This document shows positions 46,814 to 55,763 of a stretch of DNA of 64,000 nucleotides, in pieces. This stretch comes from Lysinibacillus agricola (GTDB taxonomy: Bacteria; Bacillota; Bacilli; Bacillales_A; Planococcaceae): positions 3,909,501-3,973,500 of the forward strand of contig NZ_CP067341.1 of assembly GCF_016638705.1 (NCBI RefSeq), written 5' to 3'. Position 1 is the first letter of the stretch. Each line of letters begins with the position of its first letter. The notes under the pieces were generated by a model. That model was not told the origin of the DNA, did not search any database, and was given only the letters and a program-made list of their open reading frames with translations. The translations under genes and the position numbers were made by a program.

Positions 46814-46996
46814 TTAATATAATTTATTATCTTTTTCTAAAGTCGCTGCTAAAATTAAATACACAATAATAGATGTTGGACTTGTAAAGATAAATATTAA
46901 TCTAATGATTATAGAAGATATGCCGAAAAATTCTGCAACCCCACCACAAATGCCTAGTAACATCTTATCCTTTGAAGATTTCTTTAATTTTTGCAT
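46814..46996 (-). CDS. PspC-domain small membrane protein
   Basis: This 60-residue protein is one PspC domain: KDKMLLGICGGVAEFFGISSIIIRLIFIF followed by a second hydrophobic helix (IIVYLILAATL) and a polar end (sequence trimmed here: LLGICGGVAEFFGI). PspC domains act in envelope-stress and phage-shock-type responses. ATG at 46994-46996 with GGAGGTATT upstream. It stands alone in the relict integration region, possibly cargo. Confidence 0.88.
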   Translation of the reverse strand: MQKLKKSSKDKMLLGICGGVAEFFGISSIIIRLIFIFTSPTSIIVYLILAATLEKDNKLY

Positions 46997-47107
46997 AATA
47001 TAATACCTCCCTCATATTTTTCTTATTACATTAAAAATACTCGTTAGCTTAATAATACACATATAAAATTATTTTGGATATCTTTTTCCATTTACTTTAA
47101 TCAAATA

Positions 47108-47140
47108 CAAAAAACCACTCGTCTTGAACTGAGTGGTCTT
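47108..47140 (-). terminator. Terminator downstream of lepA
   Basis: Minus strand: ACCACTC ... GAGTGGT with a 10-base loop then TTTTTT, about 130 bp after the lepA stop. Related sequences with the same GTGGT/ACCAC arms recur at 46743 and 45310. Confidence 0.75.
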
Positions 47141-47271
47141 TAGAGAGGCGCAGCATATATTTGATAGTATTGCTTAGGATTTTTAAAATGGTGGGGAATT
47201 GGTGGAGAATGCCTAATTTCCATGCTGTTGCATTCCCTCTTAATTCCCCTTAAACCATTGATATTACTGAA

Positions 47272-49099
47272 TTACTTCGAATCATCCATCTTCAGAACAG
47301 CCATGAACGCTTCTTGCGGTACTTCGACTGAACCTACTTGTTTCATACGTTTTTTACCTTCTTTTTGTTTATCAAGAAGTTTTCGTTTACGGGAAATATC
47401 CCCACCGTAACATTTTGCTAAAAACGTTTTTACGCATCGCTTTAATTGTTGAACGAGCGACAATTTTTTGTCCAACTGCTGCTTGAATTGGGACTTCAAA
47501 CTGTTGGCGTGGGATTAATTCTTTTAATTTTTCTACAATAACTTTACCACGTTCGTATGCAAAGTCACGGTGTACGATAAAGCTTAGTGCATCGACTTGT
47601 TCACCATTTAGTAAAATATCCATCTTCACTAATTTTGAAGTTTGATAGCCAATGAGTTCATAGTCGAATGAAGCATAGCCCTTCGTATTTGATTTTAAAT
47701 AATCAAAGAAATCATAAACGATTTCTGATAACGGCATTTCATAAATAATGCTGACACGTGTTGTATCGATATAATCCATCGTCATGAAATTACCGCGTTT
47801 CATTTGACAAAGCTCCATAACCGCTCCAACATAATCGTTCGGTACCATAATCGTAGCTTTTACATATGGTTCTTCCACTCGATCGATTTTTTGAGGGTCT
47901 GGCATTAATGAAGGGTTATCAACCTTTATTGATGTATCATCTGTCATATGAACATTGTAAATAACGGAAGGTGCGGTTGTAATTAAATCAATGTTAAATT
48001 CACGCTCAATACGCTCTTGAATGATTTCCATGTGTAAAAGCCCTAAGAAACCACAGCGGAAACCAAATCCTAGCGCTTGTGATGTCTCTGGCTCATATTG
48101 AAGTGCAGAGTCATTTAGTTCTAACTTTTCTAACGCTTCACGTAAGTCATTATATTTCGCTGTATCGATTGGATATAATCCGCAGTAAACCATTGGATTT
48201 AAACGACGATAACCTGCTAATGGCTCAGTTGCTGGGCGATTTGCAAATGTTACAGTATCCCCTACACGAGTATCACCGACATTTTTAATGGATGCTGTTA
48301 AATAACCTACGTCACCGACTGTTAATTCATCCTGTGGTACTGCTTTCGGTGTGTGTATACCAACTTCAATAACTTCAAATTCTGCTCCAGTAGCCATCAT
48401 ACGAATTTTATCGCCAGGTTTTACTGTACCATTCATGATTCGAATGGAAATAATAACACCTTTGTAAGCATCATAAACAGAGTCAAAAATAAGGGCTTGT
48501 AACGGTGCTTCTGGGTCACCAGTTGGTGCAGGCACTTTCTCTACAATTTGTTCTAAAATATCTTCAATCCCGATACCGGCTTTAGCAGAAGCTAAAACCG
48601 CTTCAGAAGCATCTAACCCGATTACATCTTCAACTTCTTGACGTACGCGTTCTGGATCTGCTGCTGGTAAATCGATTTTATTGATAACAGGTAAAATTTC
48701 TAGGTCGTTATCAAGCGCTAAGTAAACGTTTGCTAGTGTTTGTGCTTCAATGCCTTGTGCTGCATCGACAACTAAAATTGCACCTTCACAAGCAGCTAAA
48801 CTACGTGATACTTCATATGTGAAATCGACATGTCCTGGTGTGTCGATTAAATGGAATGTATACACTTCGCCATCTTTAGCTTCATACTTTAATTGTACTG
48901 CATTTAATTTAATCGTTATGCCTCGCTCACGCTCTAAATCCATTGAGTCGAGTAGCTGTGCTTTCATTTCACGAGAGGTTAGTGATTTCGTTTGCTCTAA
49001 TATACGGTCAGCAAGCGTTGATTTCCCGTGGTCAATATGTGCGATAATAGAGAAATTTCGAATATTCTCTTGTCTTTTTAAACGTGCTTCTCGGTTCAT
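47272..49099 (-). CDS. lepA: Elongation factor 4 (LepA), frameshifted near the C terminus
   Basis: LepA/EF4 is a ribosome-associated translational GTPase. Seen: [14 protein letters not shown] (G1), [18 protein letters not shown] (G3), NKIDLP (G4), EF-G-like domains II, III and V, and a C-terminal domain with [25 protein letters not shown] (trimmed: [13 protein letters not shown]). One extra base in a T5 run on the coding strand (plus 47420-47424) ends the first frame at [16 protein letters not shown]; removing it joins MRKNV to LAKCYGGD and gives 608 residues, the family length. ATG at 49097-49099 behind AGGAG. In Bacillus hemW follows directly; here it is 41 kb away. Confidence 0.9.
47285..47307. 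other. Putative attachment core inside the lepA 3' end
   Basis: The 23-bp sequence repeated at 46538-46560 lies in the last codons of lepA (encoding FMAVLKMD on the minus strand). Integrases often target conserved gene ends so that the gene is restored after insertion. Confidence 0.65.
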
Positions 49100-49301
49100 C
49101 TTTTCCACTCCTAATTAAACTATAATGAATTATACTATGAACCTTATACAAACCACAACAATTGAACGGCATAAATGCTGTTAAATCAATGGTTATTCTA
49201 AAGAGTGTGCTGTTTCCTCTGCGAAATAATGCGAAAAGCGATAAAGAGTTGTTAACTAGAACTAATGAAAATGCGAGTGATTTTTCCTATTCGCTTAACA
49301 T

Positions 49302-49348
49302 AAAAATAGCCAGCTACACCTTTAGCATGGTGCACGCTAGCTATTTTA
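49302..49348 (-). terminator. Terminator of the OatA-like gene
   Basis: AAAATAGC ... GCTATTTT with inner GTGCACC/GGTGTAGC pairing forms a long hairpin just after the minus-strand stop at 49357, ending in TTTTTA. Confidence 0.8.
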
Positions 49349-49356
49349 TTACCGAC

Positions 49357-51250
49357 TTATTTATCTATTGATTGTTGAATTAGATTCGTCAACGTATCAA
49401 TACCTTTTTGTTCTAGGTGTACGCCGTCTGGAGCAAAAAACTCTGGATGGTTGATGGCAGCTGAATGCCAATCAATCAGTGTAATATTATCGTGCTCTTG
49501 AGCTTTTTGTTGTAAAGAATAATTCACTTTACCTTCCCAAGAACGTGGTACCCGAGTATTCACTAAATAAATATCGGCATTGGAGAAAGCTTCAAGCAGT
49601 TCATCAATCTGATCATTCGTAAAGAAACCATTCGTGCCAAGTTGAATAATAACTGCTTTATTTGGCTGATTAAAACTAGCATAATTTGGTGCCAGTTTGA
49701 CAGCCTGTGAAACTTGGCGACCAATTTTTGCATCAATTGTAATGTTAGGATAGATCTTATGTAAGCTTGTAGCAATATCTATCATTACAGAATCTCCAAT
49801 GGCTAATATTCCATTATAAGATTCATTTATAGGGTTAGCAGTTGAGTCATTCCCCCCCCTGCTCAGGCTCTTCTATGTCCGGTTGAAGACTAGTTTCGAC
49901 TTCTTCATTCTCCACTTTCGATGAATCGCTTTCTGAGGTTTTTTCCATTACGGAATCATTATGTTTAGGCGATTGTTCCCCACCATTTATTTTAATTTCT
50001 GTTGGCTGGGACTCTTTTGACTCCGTTTGTTCTTCTCCTACAACACCCGTGATTCCAGTAAAGAATACTAAAAGGAATAGAGGAATGAGCACCGTTGAAA
50101 TTTTTCTAGCCAACGTAAAGCTCCCCCATTTATTTTTATTAAATACAAGATACTGTCGATAATAGGAGCGGAATCCTTCCTTCCGTATAGGCATTTCGAT
50201 AAAACGATAAGATAATTCAGCAATTATCAAAATCAGAACTAGCTGTAAAACAACTCGCCAGTACGAAGGATTACCTATTTCATGGACTGGAGTACCTAAC
50301 ACCATAATCGGATAATGCCATAGATAAATTCCATACGATCTTGAACCAATCCAACGTAGAGGCTTCAAAGACAGTATTTTCCCTAAGAAGCTAATAGGAT
50401 GGCAAACGCACGCTATTAATATAGCTGCATTCAAACAGAATAGGAACATGCCTCCTCTATATAAGAAAGTTTGATATTCATCTACAAAAATAATACTTAA
50501 AATGAAAATACTAAAAGCAACCAAGCTTATAGCATTTAGTTTATTGATATGGTCAGTAGATAGTTTTTGTGACGATAATCTTTTCATCGGCCAAACGAGA
50601 GCTAGCCAACAGCCTATTAGTAACTCAAAGGAACGCGTATCTGTCCCGTAATATACACGACTCGGATCAGCTCCAGGCTCATACAGTAAGCCCATTAACA
50701 CAGCTGAACATAATGCACCAATAAAGATAAAAATGGCTAATTTATTCTGCTTCTTAAGATAAAGCCCAAGCATTAACAGAATCGGCCAAATAAGATAAAA
50801 TTGTTCCTCAATGGCTAAAGACCATAAATTTTTTAAAGGTGAAGGGGATCCAAAACTATCAAAATAAGAGAGTTTATGAAAAATGAACCACCAATTACTT
50901 GAATAAAAAATAGAGGATATTGCATCTCCGCGCAATGTACTGAGAAGTTCCTTATGAAACAGGGTCGCCCAAGCGAATGAAGTAATGATCATTACGTACG
51001 CAGCAGGTAGTAAGCGTCGAAACCGTCCAATCCAAAATTTTCCCAATCCTACTGTTAACCGATTTCCTTTTAAAGGTAAAATAGTAGAGGTTATTAAGTA
51101 ACCTGATAAAACAAAAAAGATATCAACCCCAAGGAACCCTCCGCTGGCCCATCTGAAGTTAAAATGATAAGCAATAACAGCTAGTACTGCTAAAGCTCGA
51201 ATCCCATCTAGCCCGGGGATATAACGATGATTGAATGTCTTGCCTGACAT
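49357..51250 (-). CDS. OatA/OafA-like membrane O-acyltransferase with SGNH domain, frame broken at a G8 tract
   Basis: Two-domain envelope acetyltransferases of this type transfer acetyl groups across the membrane to peptidoglycan or other polymers. Seen: an acyltransferase-3 membrane domain (YIPGLDGIRALAVLAVIAYH, FFVLSGYLIT, about 10 helices, residues 1-385), a Ser/Glu-rich linker, then an SGNH domain with GDSVM (about 484) and DGVHL. A run of eight G on the coding strand (plus 49852-49859) puts the SGNH part out of frame; seven G would give EQGGNDSTANP and a 630-residue protein. AAGGAAGG precedes the ATG. It sits between spoIIP and lepA, where Bacillus has yqxA. Confidence 0.85.
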
Positions 51251-51788
51251 AATATTCCTTCCTTTTCTTCCAATAATCTATAAACTTTTTCAACATTTTT
51301 TAGATAAAGCTAAACATCGTCTCCTTTTAATAACTATTCATCCATGCATTTACTTATATAAATGACGGATGAGTATCTATAAAAGTTTATATAAAATGAT
51401 ATCTTAGAAAATTTTTTCCTTTTATCACCTTAACAACAAAATAAAGCTTTCATATGTATAATGTTTCAACTTTTTGAAGGCTAAATTAAACGTTTTCATA
51501 TTTTATACAGCAAAAAAGCATCTCCAAAATGGTAGATGCTTGAAAAGCGTGTTTCGCCTATTGCATATACAAAACTTTCACAACTCAAATGTTCATGAAC
51601 CAACTCAAAAATTATAAATTAAAGTCTTAACAACTACTTTTTCTAATTTTTCTAACAATCGTTCATTTTCTTTGCCCAATATTCTTAATTCAAACGCATT
51701 CACAAAAAATTGGCTAAAAGGAGGCTATACAAAAGCTCTTCGAATTCATTCGAATGTATAAGAATGGTTAATCAACACACCTGGCATT
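51251..51788. other. Gene-free gap between spoIIP and the acyltransferase
   Basis: AT-rich DNA with no credible open frame. It holds the terminator at 51512-51541 and presumably the acyltransferase promoter. No yqxA-like frame is visible. Confidence 0.5.
51512..51541 (-). terminator. Terminator downstream of spoIIP
   Basis: Minus strand: AAGCATCT ... AGATGCTT with a 10-base loop then TTTTTT; about 250 bp after the spoIIP stop. Confidence 0.75.
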
Positions 51789-52643
51789 TTAACTTTGTTT
51801 TTCTGTAATGAAGGATTTTGCTATGGCTTTTCCTATTATGGCAATTGTACGATTCAATTCTTCTTCTGTATTATCAATTCCACCTAGTTCGATTAAAATC
51901 ATTTCTTTTGTTAAATCCTGATTATAGCGTCCATCTACATTGTCACCACTTTTAGATATAACTCCTCTAGAAATCTTTGGAACAATTTCATTCATAGAAG
52001 CAGATAGACTTTCTGCATAAGCAGTATTCCATCTATAATTTTTATGCTCTGCGCCAACGACAATTGCAATACGTGCATATGATTCATTGTTATGTGTGAT
52101 CGTTGTCGCATTTCTCTTAGCAGAATCACGATGCAAATCAATGACTAAATCATAAGATTGCTCTTCTAAACGTTTTGTTAAATAAGGACGAACGACGTTG
52201 TAAGCATCTGGAAAAAGTTTTTTCTGAAGTTTTAATTCCTTCATCACATCAACATCTAAAACGTCCGTTTGTATACCGTTCATACTAAAATGCTTAGAAA
52301 TCGTATCTTTTAAATTAAAAATATTTGTTTTTTCATCATAAACGGCCGCTTTCCCGCTAACAACTTTCACCATTGGTTGATATGCTTCCTGTGAATGCGT
52401 AAATACTAACAATACTTTAAATGGATCTTTTGTCTGCTCGTTTGTTTGCTCTTGCTCTTTTGTCTGCTCCAGTGCACTTTGTTCGGGTAAATTAGTAGCG
52501 GCAAACACGACTTGTTTATCCTCTGGTTCTTTAATCGGAGTCGATGCTTGCTTGTTGAACGGAAGTTGCCCAGCAATGACAGGTAATACGAAGAAGAACA
52601 ATAATAAACCAAATGACCACTGTAGTTTTTTTAGCAAAGTCAC
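51789..52643 (-). CDS. spoIIP: Stage II sporulation protein P
   Basis: SpoIIP is the amidase/endopeptidase of the SpoIIDMP engulfment machine, working with SpoIID and SpoIIM at the sporulation septum. Seen: one N-terminal membrane helix (WSFGLLLFFFVLPVIAG), a Glu/Thr-rich linker, then the catalytic region with FTHSQEAYQP, YDLVIDLHRDSAKR, and SRGVISKSGDNVDGRYNQDL, ending in ILIELGG. Length is 284 residues, shorter than B. subtilis SpoIIP (about 401) mainly in the linker. It follows gpr on the same strand, the usual Bacillus order. Confidence 0.93.
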   Translation of the reverse strand: MTLLKKLQWSFGLLLFFFVLPVIAGQLPFNKQASTPIKEPEDKQVVFAATNLPEQSALEQTKEQEQTNEQTKDPFKVLLVFTHSQEAYQPMVKVVSGKAAVYDEKTNIFNLKDTISKHFSMNGIQTDVLDVDVMKELKLQKKLFPDAYNVVRPYLTKRLEEQSYDLVIDLHRDSAKRNATTITHNNESYARIAIVVGAEHKNYRWNTAYAESLSASMNEIVPKISRGVISKSGDNVDGRYNQDLTKEMILIELGGIDNTEEELNRTIAIIGKAIAKSFITEKQS

Positions 52644-52695
52644 ACCCTCCTCCCCTTATCGTATGGAGGGGAGGTGTCTTTTAGAACGAAAAAAA

Positions 52696-53712
52696 TTATA
52701 GATTATTTGCCCATTTCATAAGCATAGATGACACGAGTTTTGCATAATTATCTATCCAATAATCAGCTTCCTTTGGCGTAACCATCAGCTGTGTATGTGA
52801 GCCTGCAAAAGTCTCTGCAAACAATTGCTGACGCTCTTCTTTGGACCATGTAGCCCATTCACCAAAAATCGGTTTTACTAAAGACATATCAAGTTCTTTA
52901 TTTATATCTGGTTGCCAAGACGACAATGACAATTTTGATGAAGGTTTACTCCGTTCTGCCACTCTTGCAGCTATAGAACGTAGCATTAACTCTACAGCAT
53001 CTGCAATTAATACAGGTGCATCAACTACCGTTGGGATTCCAATTGCGGTAACAGGAATGCCAAGCATCTCATATGAAATTTCCTTACGCTTATTTCCTAC
53101 GCCTGAACCCGGATGTATTCCTGTATTCGTTAATTGAATTGTTTTACATAAGCGATCACTAGCTCTTGTTGCTAATGCATCTACGACAATAATTAATTTC
53201 GGCTGTAGTCGCTCTGCCAATGCCGCTACAAATTCACCAGTTTCATATCCTGTTTGTCCTGTTACACCAGGCGCATACATGACGAATTTTTCATCAATTA
53301 CATCTAAACTATGCAAATGATCAATGAGATATGGTCCTATAGCATCTGGTGTAATGGTACGATTTCCTAGACCAATAATTAAAATTTTGTCATCTTCTTC
53401 CCATGACATGGATTCATGCATTTTTTTAAAATTCACAAGTAATTCTTTTTCAAGCTGTTCAAACCCATCTTTATCATCAAGCGTCAACGTAGGTACGGAA
53501 AGTGTAATGTACTGCCCTTCCTTCTTACCAATTTGCTTCTCACCTTCTGCATTAACGAGCACATCAGTGATTTTTATCCGACCAGCACTCCAATCTTCAA
53601 TTTGAATACCACTCGATTCTTTAAGTGTATCTTTTTGCTCTTTTGTTTGATGTAAAACAACTTCTTCAGACTCATCAATTAAATCCGTACGTTGCCAATT
53701 TAAATTTTGCAT
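52696..53712 (-). CDS. gpr: Germination protease GPR
   Basis: GPR degrades small acid-soluble spore proteins at germination; it is made as a zymogen in the forespore. Seen: RTDLIDESEEVV near the N terminus (processing region), ILIIGLGNRTITPDAIGP, MYAPGVTGQTGYETGEFV, IIVVDALATRASDRLCKTIQL and NTGIHPGSGVGNKRKEIS (given trimmed). Length is 338 residues from the ATG at 53710-53712 after GAGGTGA. It is divergent from rpsT and followed by spoIIP, as in Bacillus. Confidence 0.95.
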   Translation of the reverse strand: MQNLNWQRTDLIDESEEVVLHQTKEQKDTLKESSGIQIEDWSAGRIKITDVLVNAEGEKQIGKKEGQYITLSVPTLTLDDKDGFEQLEKELLVNFKKMHESMSWEEDDKILIIGLGNRTITPDAIGPYLIDHLHSLDVIDEKFVMYAPGVTGQTGYETGEFVAALAERLQPKLIIVVDALATRASDRLCKTIQLTNTGIHPGSGVGNKRKEISYEMLGIPVTAIGIPTVVDAPVLIADAVELMLRSIAARVAERSKPSSKLSLSSWQPDINKELDMSLVKPIFGEWATWSKEERQQLFAETFAGSHTQLMVTPKEADYWIDNYAKLVSSMLMKWANNL

Positions 53713-53729
53713 ACAGTTCACCTCAACAA

Positions 53730-53760
53730 TAGTTTGTTCAAACTGTCAAGTAAATATTCT
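53730..53760 (-). promoter_or_regulatory. Possible forespore (sigma-F/G) promoter of gpr
   Basis: Minus strand: GAATA (53755-53759), 18-base spacer, CAAACTA (53730-53736) resembles GAATA/CATNNTA-type forespore promoters. The -10 also lies in an AGTTTG-TT-CAAACT palindrome. Tentative. Confidence 0.3.
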
Positions 53761-53815
53761 TTGCATTTATCTATTGCAATTTGGTCAAGCGTTTGTTAAA
53801 ATGATTTTTGTTGTA

Positions 53816-53844
53816 TTGACACAAGAAATCAATGAGAAGTTATC
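53816..53844 (+). promoter_or_regulatory. Possible sigma-A promoter of rpsT
   Basis: TTGACA (53816-53821), 17-base spacer, GTTATC (53839-53844), 31 bp before the start codon. The -35 is perfect, the -10 poor. Confidence 0.4.
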
Positions 53845-53874
53845 ATCTCGTACCTAATTTAGGAGGTGAAAGAT

Positions 53875-54123
53875 ATGCCAAACATTAAATCTGCGATTAA
53901 ACGCGTAAAAGTTAACGAAAAAGCTAACGCTGCTAACTCTCAAGCTAAATCTGCAATGCGTTCTACAGTGAAAAAAGCTGAAAACGCTGTTGCTGCTAAT
54001 GCTGAAAACGCACAAGACCTTTTACAAGCAGCTTACAAATCTTTAGATAAAGCAGCTTCAAAAGGACTTATCCACAAAAACGCGGCGGCTCGTAAAAAGT
54101 CTCGCCTTGCTAAAAAAGCGTAA
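53875..54123 (+). CDS. rpsT: 30S ribosomal protein S20
   Basis: This is a small basic protein of the 30S subunit. Seen: [20 protein letters not shown] at the N terminus, a Lys/Ala-rich helical body, and a C terminus [18 protein letters not shown]. Start ATG at 53875-53877 after AGGAGGTGAAAG; a longer reading (MKD) overlaps the ribosome site. Length is 82 residues, as usual. Divergent from gpr; followed by a good terminator. Confidence 0.98.
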   Translation: MPNIKSAIKRVKVNEKANAANSQAKSAMRSTVKKAENAVAANAENAQDLLQAAYKSLDKAASKGLIHKNAAARKKSRLAKKA

Positions 54124-54131
54124 TTGTTATA

Positions 54132-54172
54132 AAGGATCAGTATACTCTATTCGGAGTAGCTGGTCTTTTTTA
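54132..54172 (+). terminator. rpsT terminator
   Basis: GATCAG ... CTGGTC with an inner ACTC/GAGT pair, followed by TTTTTTA, 10 bp after the stop codon. Confidence 0.85.
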
Positions 54173-54180
54173 TTTTTATA

Positions 54181-54275
54181 GATAAACATTGTTGCTGTCG
54201 CTTCACTTTCGCACAGATAAACATTGTTGCTGTCGCTTCACTTTCGCACAGATAAACATTGCTGCTGTCGCTTCG
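54181..54275 (+). repeat. Tandem array of the 35-bp family R unit
   Basis: Two exact 35-bp units (54181-54215 and 54216-54250; start GATAAACATTGTTGCTGTCG) and a third partial unit follow each other. A family P fragment (GCATTCCGGTTTTGAATTG) is attached at 54300-54318. The stretch lies between rpsT and holA and codes for nothing. Confidence 0.85.
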
Positions 54276-54393
54276 TTAGCACTTCGCTTTCTTACATATT
54301 GCATTCCGGTTTTGAATTGTGCTTGCCAAATGATGACGATAAAGAGCTGCCCATATTGCTTTGGACAGCTCCACCAATGGATCTTTTATAGTC

Positions 54394-55404
54394 TTAAAGT
54401 TGACGCAGTAAAAAGAGTTCTAAATAACGCTCACGATTGCCCCTCGCTGTTTTCAGCTGTAAATCGACCTCTGCTAGCCGATACAATGCCTTCAATAAGC
54501 TTTCCTCTGATGGACGATTACGCTGCTCTACCATCAGCTTGACACGATAAGGATGTATTTTTAAATTTTTTGCAATTTGCTGTGGGTGATAGCCCTTTTT
54601 TAATAGATAAAATACATTGGACATCGTACGTACATTTGATGCAAGCAATCCAACAAGCATGATGGGCTCTTGCTTTTGACGTAGTAAATCGTGATAAATA
54701 GACAATGCCCCTACTGAGTCATTCGCAAAGTAAGCATTTAACATTTTAAAGGCATCCTGCTCTAACGTTTTTGCCACTAAATCCTCGACTAACGTAGCAG
54801 TAATTTCTCCGCCATCTCCTAAATAAAGAGTTAGCTTCTCAATTTCCATTTGCAACTGTAACATATTCGGGCCAACCATTGCGACAAGCTGCTCAATCGC
54901 ATGTTGCGTTATGCTGTTACCTTCTACTTTGACTAGACTTTGAATCCACACAGCTAAGTCCTGCTCCTTTGGTGTTTCGGTTTGGACTAATAACGCATGT
55001 TCCTTCATCATCTTTGTCACTTTTTTACGTTCATCCAATTTCTCATAAGGTGCGATAAAAACTGTTACTGAAAAATCGGAAGGGTTTGCAAGCCATGTCT
55101 CTAAGCGCTTTACATCATGGTCAATTTTTTCTTTTCCCTTTTCAGTTGCCTTTAAAAAGGATGCGTTTTTGGCAATGATAAGCTTTCGCTCAGAGAAAAA
55201 AGGAATTGTATCTGCTTCATCCATAACGACATCTACTGGCATTTCATCTAAATCAAATGTTGTCATTTCTATCTCTTCTTCAGGCCCTATTGCCTCTTTT
55301 AAACGTTTTACTGTTTCATCTATAAAATAGCTTTCCTCACCAACGAGTATATAAACTGGTGAGAGCTCCCCTTTTTTGATTTTGTTCCAAACCGTTGAAA
55401 TCAT
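54394..55404 (-). CDS. holA: DNA polymerase III delta subunit (HolA/YqeN)
   Basis: This clamp-loader subunit opens the sliding clamp during DNA replication. Seen: PVYILVGEESYFIDETVKRL at the N terminus (AAA+-like but without Walker A), FFSERKLIIAKNASFL, MLQLQMEIEKLTLYL, and DLLRQKQEPIMLVGLLASNVRTM, then the C-terminal collar domain (LKTARGNRERYLELFLLRQ). ATG at 55402-55404 after GGAGGG; 29 more upstream residues lack a ribosome site. Length is 336 residues. Sits between rpsT and comEC as in Bacillus. Confidence 0.94.
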   Translation of the reverse strand: MISTVWNKIKKGELSPVYILVGEESYFIDETVKRLKEAIGPEEEIEMTTFDLDEMPVDVVMDEADTIPFFSERKLIIAKNASFLKATEKGKEKIDHDVKRLETWLANPSDFSVTVFIAPYEKLDERKKVTKMMKEHALLVQTETPKEQDLAVWIQSLVKVEGNSITQHAIEQLVAMVGPNMLQLQMEIEKLTLYLGDGGEITATLVEDLVAKTLEQDAFKMLNAYFANDSVGALSIYHDLLRQKQEPIMLVGLLASNVRTMSNVFYLLKKGYHPQQIAKNLKIHPYRVKLMVEQRNRPSEESLLKALYRLAEVDLQLKTARGNRERYLELFLLRQL

Positions 55405-55568
55405 AATTTTCCCTCCATCTAGCAATACTACTAGTATACATGATTTGAATTCCTTTGTGACTTTGACCGAATTGTGTCGATTCTTTGCCACACGACGAAT
55501 TCTCCTTTTCGATATAGCTTTTATGAAAATGATGTCTTATAATAAATAACAGAACTGGAGGGATAGCA

Positions 55569-55706
55569 ATGAATCCATTTGAAGGAAAAAACATACAATG
55601 CAGACGTAATGACGCAATCGACTCTGCAGTTGGCTTCATTATACCATTTAGTGTGTTTACACTTATGTTTATCATCGCAATGATAGTAGAATTCGTAGCT
55701 AGATAA
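55569..55706 (+). CDS. yqzM: YqzM-like small membrane protein
   Basis: This 45-residue protein matches B. subtilis YqzM in sequence (RRNDAIDSAVGFIIPF), length and location between comEC and holA. It has one C-terminal membrane helix (FTLMFIIAMIVEFVA). An AGGGATAGC-type ribosome site (TGGAGGGATAGCA) precedes the ATG. Its function is not known. Confidence 0.85.
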   Translation: MNPFEGKNIQCRRNDAIDSAVGFIIPFSVFTLMFIIAMIVEFVAR

Positions 55707-55723
55707 TTGATCGTAATGTACGA

Positions 55724-55763
55724 AGGAAAAGACCTTGCTCATTTTTGGACAAGGTCTTTTTCC
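55724..55763. terminator. Bidirectional terminator between yqzM and comEC
   Basis: GGAAAAGACCTTG ... CAAGGTCTTTTTCC is a 13-bp stem. It ends the plus-strand yqzM transcript and its arm overlaps the comEC stop on the other strand. Confidence 0.8.
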
